Positions 1-12,424 of a stretch of DNA of 64,000 bases are shown piece by piece (position 1 is the first letter of the stretch; every line of letters begins with the position of its first letter). Source of the DNA: Piliocolobus tephrosceles. Taxonomy: Eukaryota > Chordata > Mammalia > Primates > Cercopithecidae. The position numbers were made by a program, and so were the translations under genes. The stretch is from contig NC_045444.1 of the NCBI RefSeq assembly GCF_002776525.5, positions 24,581,275-24,645,274 of the forward strand, given 5' to 3'. The notes under the pieces are model-generated. The model did no database searches. It had not been told where the DNA came from and saw only the letters and a program-made list of their open reading frames with translations.

Positions 1-1075
1 AGCTATTGTAAAGTGAGAGGGAGAATCAATAGCTGGGAGTGAGAGGTCAATGGAGGATGTTGGGGTCGCAAGTGTTTGGAGAAGAGTTGGAATAGTACTG
101 TGGGCGATTAGGGGATCAGCAAGATACAGATAAAAAGATACGTAAAAGTTTAAAACAGACTCTCAACGTCATTTAACAGTTTTCTTCCGCAGGACTCAGC
201 CACCTAAGGTTGACTGAGTAGATGGGTCAAGAGTGTCTCCATAATGTTTCTGAGCAGGGAGGAAATAAATTAAAACGAAAACATACAGCTAGAGACATAG
301 AAAAAAATTCTAGTCGATAGCTCTCCAGGAGGTAAGGGAAAAGCAGATTGATCAGATTGAGTGAAAAGTGGAGGAAGTAATGTCTGACAGATTATAGATA
401 AGTAGAAGTTTACAGCTAGGACATTTTAGACATGAGAACATTTTTTGAGAAAAATAAAATTCAAAATAGACCTTGATGATCATAAGTGAGGTAGGGTAGG
501 GATGGAGATGAAATATTACCTTCAGGCAGAGATTACCTGGCTTCTTCATTCATTCATTCATCCATTTATTTAATTAGACACCAGAGATTTATTGACTCTT
601 GAAGTGGATCCAGGTTTCATGGGGTTCAAGCAATTTTGTGGCCTTTAGGAAAATTATATAAAATTACAAATGTATTGTAAGTATACGATTAGATAAGAGT
701 CGTAGAAGGGGCTCATGCAGTTCAGAGAACTTAAAATATAATTTGAATTGGCTTTTTAATAAATCTATTGCTTGTTAAGTGCCCGTATCTCAGATACTGT
801 GGCAGACACAGTAGATACCATGGAGAAATAGCACAATGAGATTTAATATCTTACACAAAATCTGTACTGAAACACATATAAACCCATATGCACCCACACT
901 CATAGACTACCATAAGTCAAATATCTACCATGTTATTTGAGCATGAGAAATGATTTTGTTTTCAATGAAAATAATGTATTTATTGTTCTGAGTGAAGTCC
1001 TAAGGATCTTTGAGCTGCATGTGGGCTTCTCAACATAAAGCTTGCTATTACATTTCATTGTTTTATTTTCTTTAC
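1..1075. other. AT-rich sequence without a recognisable gene
   Basis: No open frame of convincing length or composition and no clear repeat. A short run of TTCA units sits at about 546-565. The stretch around 770-830 has faint similarity to an L2 tail, too weak to call. Confidence 0.5.
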
Positions 1076-1378
1076 TTTTTTTTTCTTTTTTTTTTTTGAG
1101 ATGGAGTTTCACTTTGTCACCCAGGCTGGAGTGCAGTGGTGCAATCTCAGCTTGCTGCAACCTGTGCCTCCTAGGTTCAAGCAATTCTCCTGCCTCAGCC
1201 TCCGAAGTAGCTGAGATCACAGGTGTGCATGACCATGCCCAGCTAATTTTTGTGTTTTTAGTGGAAACGAGGTTTCCCTATGTGGGCCAGGCTGGTATCA
1301 AACTCCTGACCTCAAGCAATCCGCCCACCTCGGCCTTCCAAAGTGCTGGGACTACAGGTATGAGCCACTGTGCCCGGC
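1076..1378 (-). mobile_element. Alu element, full length, antisense
   Basis: The element starts with a T-rich run, which is the A tail read backwards, then the right-arm 'gagatggag' and 'caggctggagtgcag' motifs. It ends at 'gtgcccggc', the reversed 5' end. The middle A-rich linker and both arms are present. It is several percent diverged from the young Alus in this window, so probably AluS-age. It accounts for the 118-residue open frame over it, which is Alu sequence and not a gene. Confidence 0.93.
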
Positions 1379-1599
1379 GTCATTTTATTCATAAATGAAA
1401 GAATAGTGAGGAAAGAATAGTAGGGATCAAACAATCTTCAATTGTCATTGCAATACACTGGTTGAAATCTCTTGATGGTCCAGTATCTTTATTTTGTGCA
1501 ATACTTACCCTCTATTCTCCTCTCCAGAAAGGGCAATTAACAGAAGTTTCTCTGCTATCTTTCCTTTTTCCATTAAAAGAAAAACTCTGTTTTTTGTCC

Positions 1600-2482
1600 C
1601 TCCCAACACTTCTGATATCAAATGTGCAAGTTTTCCACACCAAGCAATTCTCCAGTTCACAAGACCAACTGCATGTCCTAAAATGTAACTCAATTCTGAC
1701 ACTAGCTATCTGGAGCTAGCACAAATGCCACATATGAAGTACTCAGTCCCAGAAGACTTCCCCTTCCTCAGACGCTGATTGCAAGTCCCAGATTGTCCCC
1801 TCTCAGTTCCGATCAACCAGCTCTAAATCAAGGGTTTCTACAACCCCCTCCTCATGTTTGATAGTTTGCTATAACAATTCACAAACCTCAGATAAACACT
1901 TATGTTCACCAGTTTATTTTAAAAGATATTACAAAGGTCAGATTGAGCAAGGTCTGGAAGGGTCCTGAGCACAGGAGCTTCTGTCTTTGTGGACTTGGTA
2001 TACACCACCCTCTTGGCATATGTCTGTATTCCTCAACCTGGAAGCTCTCCAAACCTTATTCTTTAGGGTTTTTGGGGAGGCTTCATTACATTGGAAGATT
2101 GATTACCTCATTGGCCATTGATAAGTAAAGTCATTTCCAGGCTCTCTTCCCTTCCTGGAGGTGGAGGGGTGGAGAAATTCCAACTCTCCAATCATGGCCT
2201 GGCCTTTCTTTCCAGTTCCCAGCATGATGCTCTCTAGGGACTCTCAGCTGATAGGCATCTCAGTAGCATACGAAAAGACACTCTTAATGTTCTGGAGATG
2301 CCAAGGGTCTTAGGAGCGCTTGTGTCAGGAACTAGACACTAAGACCAAATACTGTAATAAAAGATGCTCCTATTGCCCCCATCACTCAGGAAGTGACCAG
2401 GGTTTTAGAAGCTCTGTGTTAGAAAAGTGGGGGCAGAGACCAAATATACATTTATTATTATATGTTGCACTGGTTCACTACA
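1600..2482 (-). mobile_element. Probable solo LTR of an ERVL-type retrovirus (MER21-like)
   Basis: Read on the minus strand it begins TG at 2482 and runs through a block resembling the MER21 group LTR from memory: a repeated 'gaccaaatac/gaccaaatat' module near 2343 and 2440, 'caatcatggcctggcc' near 2190 and 'ctcagtcccagaagacttcc' near 1742. No gag, pol or env sequence is attached, so it is a solitary LTR. The left boundary is uncertain by about 100 bases and I could not settle a target-site duplication. The family name is a recollection, not a search result. Confidence 0.5.
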
Positions 2483-4349
2483 AAATAAAATAAATCAGAG
2501 ATACTGAAGGAGAAATAAAAAACAATTAAAATGTTTTTATAAATCACAAATGGCATGGCATTAAATCAATAAATGAAATGTTTTTGGCATTATCACTGTA
2601 ACTTATTTACCAATGCTATTGAAAGGGAACATTGTTTTAGATGTAATCTTGCTTTATGCTGAAATCTCTGTATGTCCTGTAAAATGTTGTTAATATAATA
2701 ATGACAATACCAATGATAACAGTGGAATAATATTTTCCAGTTACAGAACACTTCTCTTCAAGATAAACGGGCTAACAGTAGTCCTGATTTCATTGCTTAT
2801 TAAAACAGTTAAAATAATAGGTTTCTGATTTGCATAAGCTGCAGATTAATGGTGTTTACTGAGCAGTGGAACTTGTACTTATATTCAGACTGCCAATGGC
2901 AGGAGACATATGAAAGTCAGAGGCATCCCATCCTACTGTAAACCAGTCATATGTTTATTCTTGGCAAAAATGGTAAAAGCACATTAGCATAGCAACTCAG
3001 TCAAGCTTAATGTGGAAATAACTAATTGAAAATCCTGGAGGTTCATGTAAGAATTAAGTGACTACTTTGTTTATTTAATTAAAGCAAAAGTAACTTTTTA
3101 ATGATCCATTTAAAGCCAAAGATACTTGGAAAACTGGAAATTCTTATAGCTTTATTGAAAATTATAAACTTGCTTTGAATATTTAAATACAAGTTATAAA
3201 AAATGATAATGCCTTTATAAGCCCCTAAAGAGAAAAAAATTGGTATTTTTCATTTCACCTTTCTGTCTCTCTCTCTCTCTCTCTATCAAATCCTCTTTCT
3301 GCCTAATAAAAGATAGCATTCATCTGTTAATGTTGACATTCCTAGAGAAGAAGCTACAACATGTCATTTGATTCACAACAAGGGAAGATGAATACAATAT
3401 ATTCCAGCCATAATAGCCTGTGTTTCTTTCCAAGGCTGCTTTTTCCCCCTAGACTAATCCTCTGGTCCTTCAGACATAATGAATGAGATGAGGGACTTGC
3501 AGGAGATTCAGTGTCATTTGTATTTTATCTTCAAGAAAGAACTGAACCCTTTGACAAAGATCAGTATGCACAGAAATAAATACTTCCTGTAATGAAGTGT
3601 TGAAGGTGACTTATGTCAGTAATTGATACAAGCATAGTTTTTAAGGCTAGAAAGATTGCTCCCTAGGCATTTGTTCTATTTTGGATTTTGTGATGGTGAG
3701 GCAGGTCCTGCAGATTTTGAAAGAAGGATTTAAATGAAGAGTTCCTTGAAAGACTTAGCAGTTTAATGTTTTATTTAGGACAATTTTACAACTTCATGAA
3801 GAAATAAAGGATGCTTATATATATGGTAATATATATGGGGGGTTGGATTTTGTGGTCTGTGTTCTTGGCTTGAAAATATACATGTAAGTAGACATTCTTA
3901 TTCAAAACTATGTCCTTAATTTTGAAGATTTCAAACAAATTCCAAATCTCAGCATATTTCAGGGGAAAACAACATGTCATGTAATGTGGTCTTAGCATCT
4001 TTGCCTCTACATAATTCTATCTCTCTATTAACATTCCATCTTACAACCTCACCAAATATAATTTATTCATCTGGCTATTTGCTTCTGTTCCCATGCAGTT
4101 CAATAACTCAACTTATATTGAGTCTGTCTAATAGTCCAGACTGCTTTGTTTTCCAGCTTGGCATTTATAAAGCATTTTGTACCCTTTAACACTATCAAGA
4201 ATGCAGCCTAGTTTTAGGCAGTGAAGATAATATTTCCAATATATTAACTTATTTGTTCACTCAACATAGACTGACAGTAAGGACTTTTATGTGTTAATGT
4301 ATAAGTACACTCATCCTATTTGGTTTGATTGACTGCGTATATGCATAAC
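2483..4349. other. Unannotated AT-rich sequence
   Basis: Nothing recognisable apart from a short TC microsatellite at 3265-3284 and a small TA-rich patch near 3816-3837. No coding signal. Confidence 0.5.
3264..3284. repeat. (TC)n microsatellite
   Basis: About ten TC units in a row, read directly. Confidence 0.9.
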
Positions 4350-5120
4350 ATTTTTTAAAAAACACCAAAAGATTTAGGAAGAAAGTGAAAGTTCCCTAAA
4401 ATCCCATGAACTAAATATCACCAATATTAATACATGCTTAGAACTCTTTCATCCCTCTCTTTATGAAGATATACATAATTTTATATCAATGGGATTCCAT
4501 GTAGAACATGATTTTCCTTGTGGATCCTTCTGCTTTGGATGTCATTTCCCATATTTTCCCTCCTTCTTGTTTTAACCACCAGGGACATCAAGATTACCTG
4601 ATGTATATCCTTTCTTCTTTTTTTCCATGCTCAATGAATCATGCACACACTTGCCTAGATTTTTGTTCTAATTTTTCCCATTTTGTAGATTTAGCTTATA
4701 AAAATTAGATCATATTCTAGACATGTGTATGTATCTTGCTTTTCTTAGTTAACAATAAAACAGGAAATTTTTCCATGTCTTAAGAGAGAGTGGTAACTTA
4801 TTTCTAAATTTATATATTATTTTTAATGGATCTACAGTTTATTAATTTTCCTAATAATGAGTACTGTTTATTTCTATATATATTTTTTGCCCTTGAAAGC
4901 ATCACTGTCATAAATATTCTATACATATCTCCTTATCAATTTACTGTTTTATTTAATGAAGTAGGGAATTGAAGAATGAAACTGGTGTGGCAAGGAGTAG
5001 GTGCCCTTTCCATCTTAATACTAATTTTCCTAACAATATTGGAAACTTCTTCTGTGAATTGACTATTTAAATCCTTTGCTCTTTCTTATTTCAATTACAT
5101 TTTTAAAAGCAAATTTAAGC
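4350..5120 (-). mobile_element. Ancient L1 3' fragment (L1M-like)
   Basis: The block reads like the antisense 3' region of an old mammalian L1. There is a 'gaaagtgaaagttccc' module near 4383, a 'gaaatttttccatgtc' module near 4764, and a 'tgaattgactatttaaatcc' module near 5056 that corresponds to the ORF2 C-terminal region. It is heavily diverged and gapped, and the boundaries are approximate. Confidence 0.45.
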
Positions 5121-6285
5121 TCTTATGTTTATGAAAGACCTGTGCATATTGTAGATTTTAATCTGTTTTCTTATTTGTTTTGTAATATATTTTTTCCAAT
5201 GAGATTTTCTGGTTAGATCTCAAGAGAGAGGGAGATACAAGATCCATTCTGTCTGTAAGAGGATAGCTCACCTTTGTCACAACAGTTTCAGCAGTGTGGG
5301 CAGAGCTGAAGTACAGTTTTAGGGGATCAATGTATGAATGTCTAGATGCAAAAGAAGAAGATATGCAAGATAGGCCTTTCTTTGCAAGATAGGCCATTCT
5401 TTGAAAGCTTCGTTGTGGAGAGAAGGTTGATTCAGAGTTCAGTGTCTAGCACATACTTGAGTACTTACTCATTAGATATTTTTTGAAGAGACAGATACTT
5501 AGGCTCCAGGCAAGATCATGGCAGCATTTTTACTAAGTGATGAAAGAGACATAAGCATTAAAACATTTATGTATCAAAGGACATGGGGCTAGAGGAGAAG
5601 GAAAATATAGATACATATCTTTTCAATATATATACATAATGCCCTAGAAAGTGATTAGAAAAAAAGGACTATATTGCACATAGACAAAACCATTTTCCTT
5701 GCATAGACAATGTCAGAGATAAAGATAGATGTAAAGTGAAATTAAATGTTAATATATTTGTAAACAGGGCTAGGAAGTTGAGAACATTTATATGATAGTA
5801 CCTGTTCTTTCTGTAACTATGGGAGACCATGCTAAGAGTAAGAATGGCAAGGCAGGTAAGGAACTTAAAAGAATGAGATGAGTGATCAGAATGACTTTTG
5901 AGTTAATGGTAAATGGAGCTGGTTATGGACAACTTGAGTAACCAACAACACAGACCACCTAGATGGTTTTAGAGATCAAAAGTCTCAGTAGGGCAAATTG
6001 CTCAGTTTCTTTGCTTTTCTTCAGCAGTACAAGTAGAGTCACAGAAGGAGGATTGATGGATTGATAATTTCCTGGGGTTTTTAGGTTTAGATCAATGAAA
6101 GGACAAAGGTAAAGGGAAACGAATGGTACTAGTAAGGCAGGCGTTTACTACTGGGTCCTCACATGACAGAAAAGGAAATAAAACTCGAAGTTTGTTGAAA
6201 GATTTATTGTTGATGAAGTAGAGAAATTTACTGCACAGTTTCTTAAAGAATGTGCATTCTAATTATATCTTGATATTAAAAATTG
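5121..6285. other. Unannotated sequence with a weak L2-like patch
   Basis: At about 5440-5500 there is a 'gtctagcacatacttgagtac' run resembling the 3' end of L2 or MIR, but it is too short for a firm call. Nothing else is recognisable. Confidence 0.4.
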
Positions 6286-6592
6286 GGACCAGGTGCGGTG
6301 GCACCCACCTGTAATCCCAGCACTTTGAGAGGCTGAGGGGGTGGATCACGAGGTCAGGAGATCGAGACCATCCTGAGTAACACAGCGAAACCCCATCTCT
6401 ATTAAAAATACAAAAAAAAAAAAAAAAAATTAGCCAGGGGTGGTGGCGGGCACCTGTAGTCCCAGCTACTCGGGAGACTGAGGCAGGAGAAAGGTGTGAA
6501 CCCGGGAGGCGGAGCTTGCAGTGAGCCGAGACTGAGCCACTGCACTCCAGCCTGGGTGACAGAGCAAGACTCTGTCTCAAAAAAAAAAAAAA
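6286..6592 (+). mobile_element. AluY-like element, full length
   Basis: The 5' end 'ggaccaggtgcggtgg' is followed by left arm, A-rich linker (6411-6429, expanded to about 19 A) and right arm, ending in an A tail at 6579-6592. 'gatcacgaggtcaggag' and 'gaacccgggaggcggagcttgcag' are AluY-type. The tail runs straight into a TA microsatellite. Its antisense strand explains the 146-residue open frame here. Confidence 0.93.
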
Positions 6593-6617
6593 GTGTGTAT
6601 ATATATATATATATATA
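6593..6617. repeat. (TG/TA)n microsatellite at an Alu tail
   Basis: 'gtgtgta' followed by about ten TA units directly after the A tail of the 6.3-kb Alu, a common place for microsatellite birth. Confidence 0.88.
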
Positions 6618-7048
6618 ATAAAAAATAATTTAAAAGAAATGGAAGTGAAAGTTTCTAAGATTGAGTATTTCCAGTGCTTCTCAAGGTCCAATGAGTCGGT
6701 CACACAAGTGGAATAGGGATAGTTAGTGGGATTAATCCCATATAGGGACTGAGAGACTATTAGATGTAGAATACAGTGAAGTGATTTGAAGAAGCGACTT
6801 GGAATTGTAAAAGATCATGGATTATTCAGAAAATCAATAAATTCTGTATCTAGGAAAACAGTTCAGCAGCAGTAGCAGTCAGATTTACAATGTGAAAAAC
6901 ACTTCTAAATGACTGTTTTAATGGTTACTTCACCTTATGATTTCAGTAATTCATCTGTCCTAAAAGATTAGAAAATTATAAATATAACTTAGAGTGTTTC
7001 ATTTTTTATCTGTGCTGAGTCTTATTAATATTTGCTCCTTTATGCTCC

Positions 7049-7280
7049 TATATATATATATATATTTATGTTATTTTTATATATATGTTATATATATATG
7101 TTAGTATTTTTCTGGTCTATATATGTATATGTTAGTATTGTTCTGGTCACATATATGCACTCTATACACACACACACAGAGTAAGTAACTATGATTTGGT
7201 GTTCAAAATTTTACTTAAGATAGAACCTCTAGATGAATAAACACTTGTATATATATACATATATGTGTGTGTGTGTGTGT
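7049..7280. repeat. Composite TA/TG/CA simple-repeat region with an 18-bp tandem copy
   Basis: There are TA runs near 7050-7066 and 7079-7100, a CA run near 7168-7180 and a TG run near 7264-7280. Inside it an 18-bp unit occurs twice with one mismatch, at 7100-7117 and 7131-7148. Confidence 0.85.
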
Positions 7281-8439
7281 AAAATTTGAAATCACAGATT
7301 AAAAAATGCTATTCTTATCTAGAATAGAGTTAATAGATGGCAATCTTTATAAACTTCAGACTCGTTTGGTAATTTTTGCATATTATGTGATTCATATCTG
7401 TTGTTTTAGAAAAATTCAAACATGCTCTTAGAAGCAGCAGTGAGGAGAATCCTGAAGGAAATGTTACAAATGGGCACCATTTTCAGGAGAACAGTAATGC
7501 GCTGTGGATGGGTTGACAATTTCCTTTCCCACACTCTTTTCTTAGCCTGCCTCTGTGCTGAAAACCTGACCAACTCTTTCTACCTGCAAAACTCCAATCT
7601 CCTGAAATAATATTTGTTCAAATAGCATCAGTCTATTCCAGATAAAAATACTCCTGGCTTCCTCACAAGAAATAGTATTATTGCAAACTTGAACTATTGA
7701 AAAAGTAATATCGCCTCCAAGGGGGTACGCCATCTTAATAAGACATATCTTCAAGACAAGGAAAAATGTACTTTTCAAATCCTACATGCGTTGTAAACCA
7801 CCGCTTACGAAACCTTGTTCTAAAACGTTGCCAGTTTTACCTGAGGCAGGCATTTTATCGCATTTAAAAGGTCTCCAAGGATGCTAAAGAATCTTCGGTG
7901 AACCTGAAGGCCTGGTGGAGATAATAAGAACTAAAGTTTTTGTTTTGTGAAGTTTTCTGAAGGCTTTCTCCCAGGCATTGAAATGTAACTTCCATTTTCT
8001 CCATCTAACTTCACCAGGTAGTGCTGGCAGAAATTTTAAAAAGAGAAATAGCTGGTGGATAATAAACTAAAAAACAGAACTCTCTCCTCACTCACCTGCT
8101 GTTCTACTGAAGAAACTGTGGTAGAAAATATTGTTAATCTAATTAAAAATGCATGCCAACATCTATAAAATTGAGAGACAGATACTCTATTTGGAAACTA
8201 CTTGGGTAACTTACTTTTGCTAGTTAGCTCTAGGAAAAATTACGAAGCAGGTATTCACCAGTGTCTATTTTTTATTTCCTCCTGTTTCAAAACTTTTTCC
8301 TATCTTGCCCAATGAGTCCAGTTTTTTTGTCTCAACCAATTGGATAAACCAATTCACTCCATGGTGCTAGTGTCTTACTGCATGGCACTTTCCAGAAATA
8401 TTTTCTGCTTGTCTTGCTTTGTATATGTGAAACGTTTTA
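7281..8439. other. Unannotated sequence
   Basis: No repeat family or coding signal recognised. Open frames of 62 and 78 residues at 7422-7610 and 7542-7778 overlap on opposite strands and have no recognisable composition. Confidence 0.5.
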
Positions 8440-8690
8440 TGATTCATTCATGCAAAAATACATTTTTTGAGCACCTGTTAGGTGCCAGTCACTGTTCTAG
8501 GCCCTAGAAATATAGAACCAGACAAGACATTAAAGATCCCTGATGTTATGAAGTTTACATTTCAGTTTTAAGGAGACAAAAATCACACAAAGAGATTTCA
8601 CAGTACACATACACATGATCAACTGATTAGTGCTCTGAAGAGATTAAAACAGAAAAGGGATAGAGTGGCCGATGAGCTTCATGTGTCCTG
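8440..8690 (-). mobile_element. L2 3'-end fragment, antisense
   Basis: 'attcattcatgcaaaaatac' is followed by 'gagcacctgttaggtgcc' and 'cactgttctaggccctag', then an 'accagacaagacattaaag' and 'tgaagtttacattt' run. This is the antisense order of the well-conserved L2 3' end. Confidence 0.8.
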
Positions 8691-9263
8691 CCCCACATGT
8701 CAAAATCAGAAGGTAACTCATGTTTGTCATTCCTAAAACCCTTCATATCAACTTTAAAATCTCAATAAAATATTTTTTATTTAATATTAATTAAAGTGGA
8801 CAAAAAAGGAATAGTAACAAAACTCAAAGTGACAATAGGATGGTAAGAGGGAAATAATGATGTTAAATTTGGCTTCTAGTTGGTATTAAAATTTTAATGG
8901 AGAAATTAATAAAACATCATTAATATTTAAAAAAAAAAATCATCACTGGAACACATGAATTCTATGCCCTAGAAATGTACCTGGTCCAAACTGACGTGTG
9001 CTGTGAGATTAAAATACACAGTGGATTTGAAGATTTATGATGAAAATAATTATAAAATATCTCATTAATAGTTTTTTTATATTGGTAATATTGAAATTAT
9101 GGCATTTGGGATATATTGGATTATGTCAAATATATTATTAAAATTAATTTCATATGTTTCTTTCTATCTTTTAAAATAAGACTACTATAAAAGTTTGCAC
9201 TCCATATATGGTTTACATTATATTTCAAATGGACAGTGATGCATGAAACTATGGAGGCCTTAA
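8691..9263. other. Unannotated AT-rich sequence
   Basis: Very AT-rich, with an A run near 8930-8938. Nothing recognisable. Confidence 0.5.
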
Positions 9264-9470
9264 ATCAGAGGTCTGCATATTTTTTCTGTAAAGAGCCAAA
9301 TAGTAAATATTTCAGACTTTGTGGACCAAAAGAAAAAAAAAAAAAAAAACTCACAGCTATTATAGATGTAGTCACATAACCATTTAAAATATAACCATTT
9401 AAAATGTACAATACATCTTCCGATTGCAGGGCTTTTACAGAGAAACGGTGGCCCAGATTGCCTCATGGCT
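9264..9470 (+). mobile_element. hAT-type (Charlie group) DNA transposon remnant
   Basis: 'cagaggtctgcatat' then 'ttttctgtaaagagcc' and 'aatagtaaatatttcagac' match the start of an abundant non-autonomous hAT family. The middle is degraded and holds a run of about 18 A at 9332-9349. A second copy of the same family lies in opposite orientation at 26985-27305. I do not name the subfamily. Confidence 0.6.
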
Positions 9471-9489
9471 GTCTCCTGCCGTACAGTGA

Positions 9490-9680
9490 GGTGAAAAGAT
9501 GAAGGGCTTCACAACTCTAGGGTCAAATATTAACTCTGCCACTTAGCCAAAAGGACACTAGGCCAAACATTTAGCTTCTCAGTCTCTTCTTCCTTATTTG
9601 TAAAATGAGGGCATTAATATCTATCTCTTCAAGAATGTTATAAGAATTTAGCAAGAGCTGGTGGAATAGGTTTGTAAACC
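9490..9680 (+). mobile_element. MIR SINE
   Basis: The core-SINE layout is visible: 'aactctgccacttagcc', then a 'cttctcagtctcttc' module, 'atttgtaaaatgaggg' and 'aatatctatctcttcaag'. It is diverged but in the correct order for a sense MIR. Confidence 0.75.
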
Positions 9681-9767
9681 ACCTGAAAAAAGTGTCAGTT
9701 TCTTATTGCTCACAAAGTGAGATTGTCGATAAATACTGGTATTTTGGAAAGTGTGTATCTGAGGAAA

Positions 9768-9769
<2 letters not shown>

Positions 9770-9812
<43 letters not shown>
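9770..9812. repeat. (CA)n microsatellite
   Basis: About 21 uninterrupted CA units. It generates spurious His/Thr and Cys/Val open frames on the two strands. Confidence 0.97.
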
Positions 9813-9813
<1 letters not shown>

Positions 9814-10950
9814 CCCGGGGGAGATTGGGGAGTGGGGGAGATTCTTTTTAAAAAATGTGAAAAGAGCTTATATAAATTGCTAGGGATCAACAAAATCTAT
9901 ACTTTTTGATATGTGTCTCCTGACCATCTAAAGAAAATGTGGAGCCCCTTAAATCTGATTGTACCCCAGAAAGTCAGGGTTTGGTTCATGCAACAAACAG
10001 ATTTCTGATGGTAAAATTTCAAACACCTGAGTTAGGGAATGTCTTTGAAGAAAAGGCCTACTTGAAATCTCTCAAAACAGACTATATAGAAAATAGCTTT
10101 AATATCTAGTACTTTGGAGCCCTGGTTCTCAGTTTTTTTCAGGAGTGGGAGAAATGTCAGATCTCTACATGCTACCAGTATACATGGTGTGAGGGAAAAA
10201 AAGAAGTAAAAGAAACTTTCGGAACTCTGTAAATATTTTATCTTTTGTCTGATTAATTGCAATAGCATGCAAATAAATTTGGCAAGTATTTGTAACAATA
10301 CGGATAAGACACATACTCTATTTAGGACAGAGAGAATCTTTAAGAAATACATGAATTGTAGATTCTGCAGTATCTCTGTAAAACCCTTAGGGCTTGACAA
10401 ACCCATATGATTCTCTCTGGGGAAAAATACCTATGCTATGAGATAAATTCATGAGAAATTTAGACTTAATTTCATTTCCACAGTAAACTAAACCTCCCTA
10501 CCCACCACCCCATTCAGTGGCTGACACCACATACATTGAGCCATTACAATGGTATTCTCCTGTCAGTGTAGGAGGCAAAATTCTATAACCCAGCTTCAAT
10601 TTTTAAGAAAGTCCTCATTTTTACGTGTGTATTATATCATGATCTCACTGTATGCTTTGGCCTTTTGCTGGTCAGTATAATTAAGCATTGATACTAAGTC
10701 CCTCTTTTACTGGTCATAGGCCAAGGCACGAAACAGAATGATTCACTAGTGGCTGCTGTTTCCTTGCCCAAATACAATCAAAGGTGGTCACTGAGTCTAA
10801 ATAGGTGCCCCTGAGAATTTTCAAAAACTCATTTTTTTTTTTTTACCGCTTTGGATATAACTTACTATAATTGCCATACAGAGTTCTTCTACAAAATTCC
10901 AAGGCTTCTAGGCAATTTAATCAATTAAAAAAAAAAAAATATCTGAGGGA
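9813..10950. other. Unannotated sequence
   Basis: No recognised family. A minus-strand frame of 124 residues at 10032-10406 has no conserved feature I can see and ordinary non-coding composition. Confidence 0.45.
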
Positions 10951-11236
10951 GACCCGGCAAGGTGGCTCACTCCTGTAATCACAGACCTACGGGAGGCCAA
11001 TGCAGGCGGATTGCTTGAACCCAGGGGTTTGAGACAAGCCTGGCCAAGATGGTGAAAGCCCATCTCTACTAAAAATACAAAAAACAGCAACAAAAAATAG
11101 CCAGCTGTAATAGTGCATGCCTGTGGTTTCAGCTATTGGGAGGCTGAAGTGGGAGGATTGCTTGAGCTGAGGAGGTGGAATTTGTAGTGAGCCATGATTG
11201 TGCTATTGTACTCTAGCCTGGGCAACAGAGCAAGAC
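10951..11236 (+). mobile_element. Old Alu (AluJ-like), sense
   Basis: 'gacccggcaaggtggctcac' through 'actctagcctgggcaacag'. It has many substitutions, no AluY or AluS diagnostic sites and a degraded tail. It directly abuts one arm of the inverted repeat that starts at about 11238. Confidence 0.88.
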
Positions 11237-11237
11237 A

Positions 11238-11541
11238 ATTAAAAATTGTGCCTTATATTAGTATGCACAGTGAAATACTAAAGATGTGCATATAAAGAAA
11301 ACATTGGTTGTTCATCTGAAACTCAAATGCAACTGGCTGTCCTGAAATACATTTGGCAATCATAGCCTGGAGCCGTACGCAGTCCTGGTCTGATAGTTGC
11401 AATGTTTCCTTTCCTGTCCTTTTATTTAACCTGTAGAACCTGAAACATGTATTACCATCATTTGAAACCACAGACATATTTGGTTGTAAACCACAGACAT
11501 ATTTGTTAGTACAGGTGGACAGGAATAAAAACTGAGTGTTG
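11238..11541 (-). repeat. Inverted-duplication arm A
   Basis: Read in reverse complement this matches 12846-13135. A counted stretch of about 196 aligned bases shows about 20 mismatches (roughly 90% identity by eye), with few gaps apart from an extra internal unit near 11491. Shared landmarks include 'ggtttcaaatgatggtaata', 'ttgcaactatcagaccagga' and 'tttgagtttcagatgaacaa' on the B-strand sense. The 74-residue open frame at 11253-11477 lies inside it and is not supported as a gene. Confidence 0.85.
11467..11506. repeat. Short tandem duplication, ~24-bp unit
   Basis: 'accacagacatatttg' occurs twice with a 24-bp period (11467 and 11491). The partner arm at 12.88 kb has a single copy of this module. 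Confidence 0.85.
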
Positions 11542-11640
11542 GATGAGAAGATTTAGGGCTTCTGTGATTAGTCCAGAAGCCCAGTTCTTTGATTAATTAA
11601 CAGTGTTATCTTAGACAAATCACTGATATTTCTTCAGGAT

Positions 11641-12160
11641 TCAGTCTTCCCCTGCTTCTTTTTCTTTTTCATATAGTGAGTCTTCCTTACTACGTGTCTA
11701 ACTCAGACTGTACATGGGATCCTCAAACATATGCTTTAGGCAATTATAGTTCTTCTGTTTTGCACACAGGAAAATGGGTCACCAGACAGATTTAGTAATG
11801 GGTCCAGTGTTGCATACTCATGATAGTTCCTGTATTCAACAGGTGAGCTCAGAAACACATTTTATTCTTCTTATCAGTTGCAAAAGTCCCTGAGTTACAG
11901 TAGGCCTTCTTTTCTGAAATTTTATTTTTTGTGTTTAAATTTATACTTGTAAAATGGAAATACTTTTGAAAGTCCAGGAGACTCTCCTCTTCCCAAGCAT
12001 TTTCTCTCTAGGTTTTTATTGTCGCATAAAACCCACCCAATAGGCCACTATTAAGTATGATTGAGTATGCTTGTCTATTTATATACAAATATATCCAAAG
12101 AAGGTGGTGAGTTTGGTAATAGATTTAGCTATTAAATCTTTTCATACATTAACCAAAGCC
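11641..12160 (+). repeat. Direct local duplication, copy A
   Basis: About 520 bases that recur in the same orientation at 15991-16520. By hand I count about 37 differences over about 490 aligned bases (about 92% identity) plus an 11-bp length difference near 11873. Flanking sequence on both sides is unrelated between the copies. Whether it is a local duplication or two copies of an unrecognised interspersed family cannot be decided without a genome search. Confidence 0.9.
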
Positions 12161-12424
12161 AAAATTATAAATTTTCATATTAACTGATTGATATGTTCAT
12201 CTATTAGCATTTATTTAATGCCTAAAACAGAGCACCGCTTCAGGTACTTCTTTGTCACTCAAAGTTACTGAATTCTACTGAAGGTCAGTTATTCAAACTA
12301 GATCTTATATACTTTTTTTTAATCAAAGTTACTTATGACTGAAGGTTTGCCTCTATGATGTATGAACCTGGTTTTATGCTTAAGTAAACAGTATCCATGT
12401 TATCATACAGAGAAGATAAAGGAA

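Noticed and set aside
1042..1398. 118-residue open frame
   Set aside because: It is the antisense reading of an Alu. The same 'LSPRLECSGAISA' type peptide appears at every antisense Alu in the window.
1600..2482. A retroviral provirus
   Set aside because: Only LTR-like sequence is present. No gag, pol or env homology lies on either side within the window.
9648..9893. Cys-Val repeat and His-Thr repeat peptides
   Set aside because: Translations of the two strands of a CA microsatellite.
10032..10406. 124-codon minus-strand frame
   Set aside because: Leu/Phe-rich composition typical of AT-rich non-coding DNA; no domain, signal or neighbour to support it.
11253..11477. 74-residue minus-strand frame with protein-like composition
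   Set aside because: It lies within the inverted duplication. The other arm does not preserve the frame, and part of it overlaps an old repeat.
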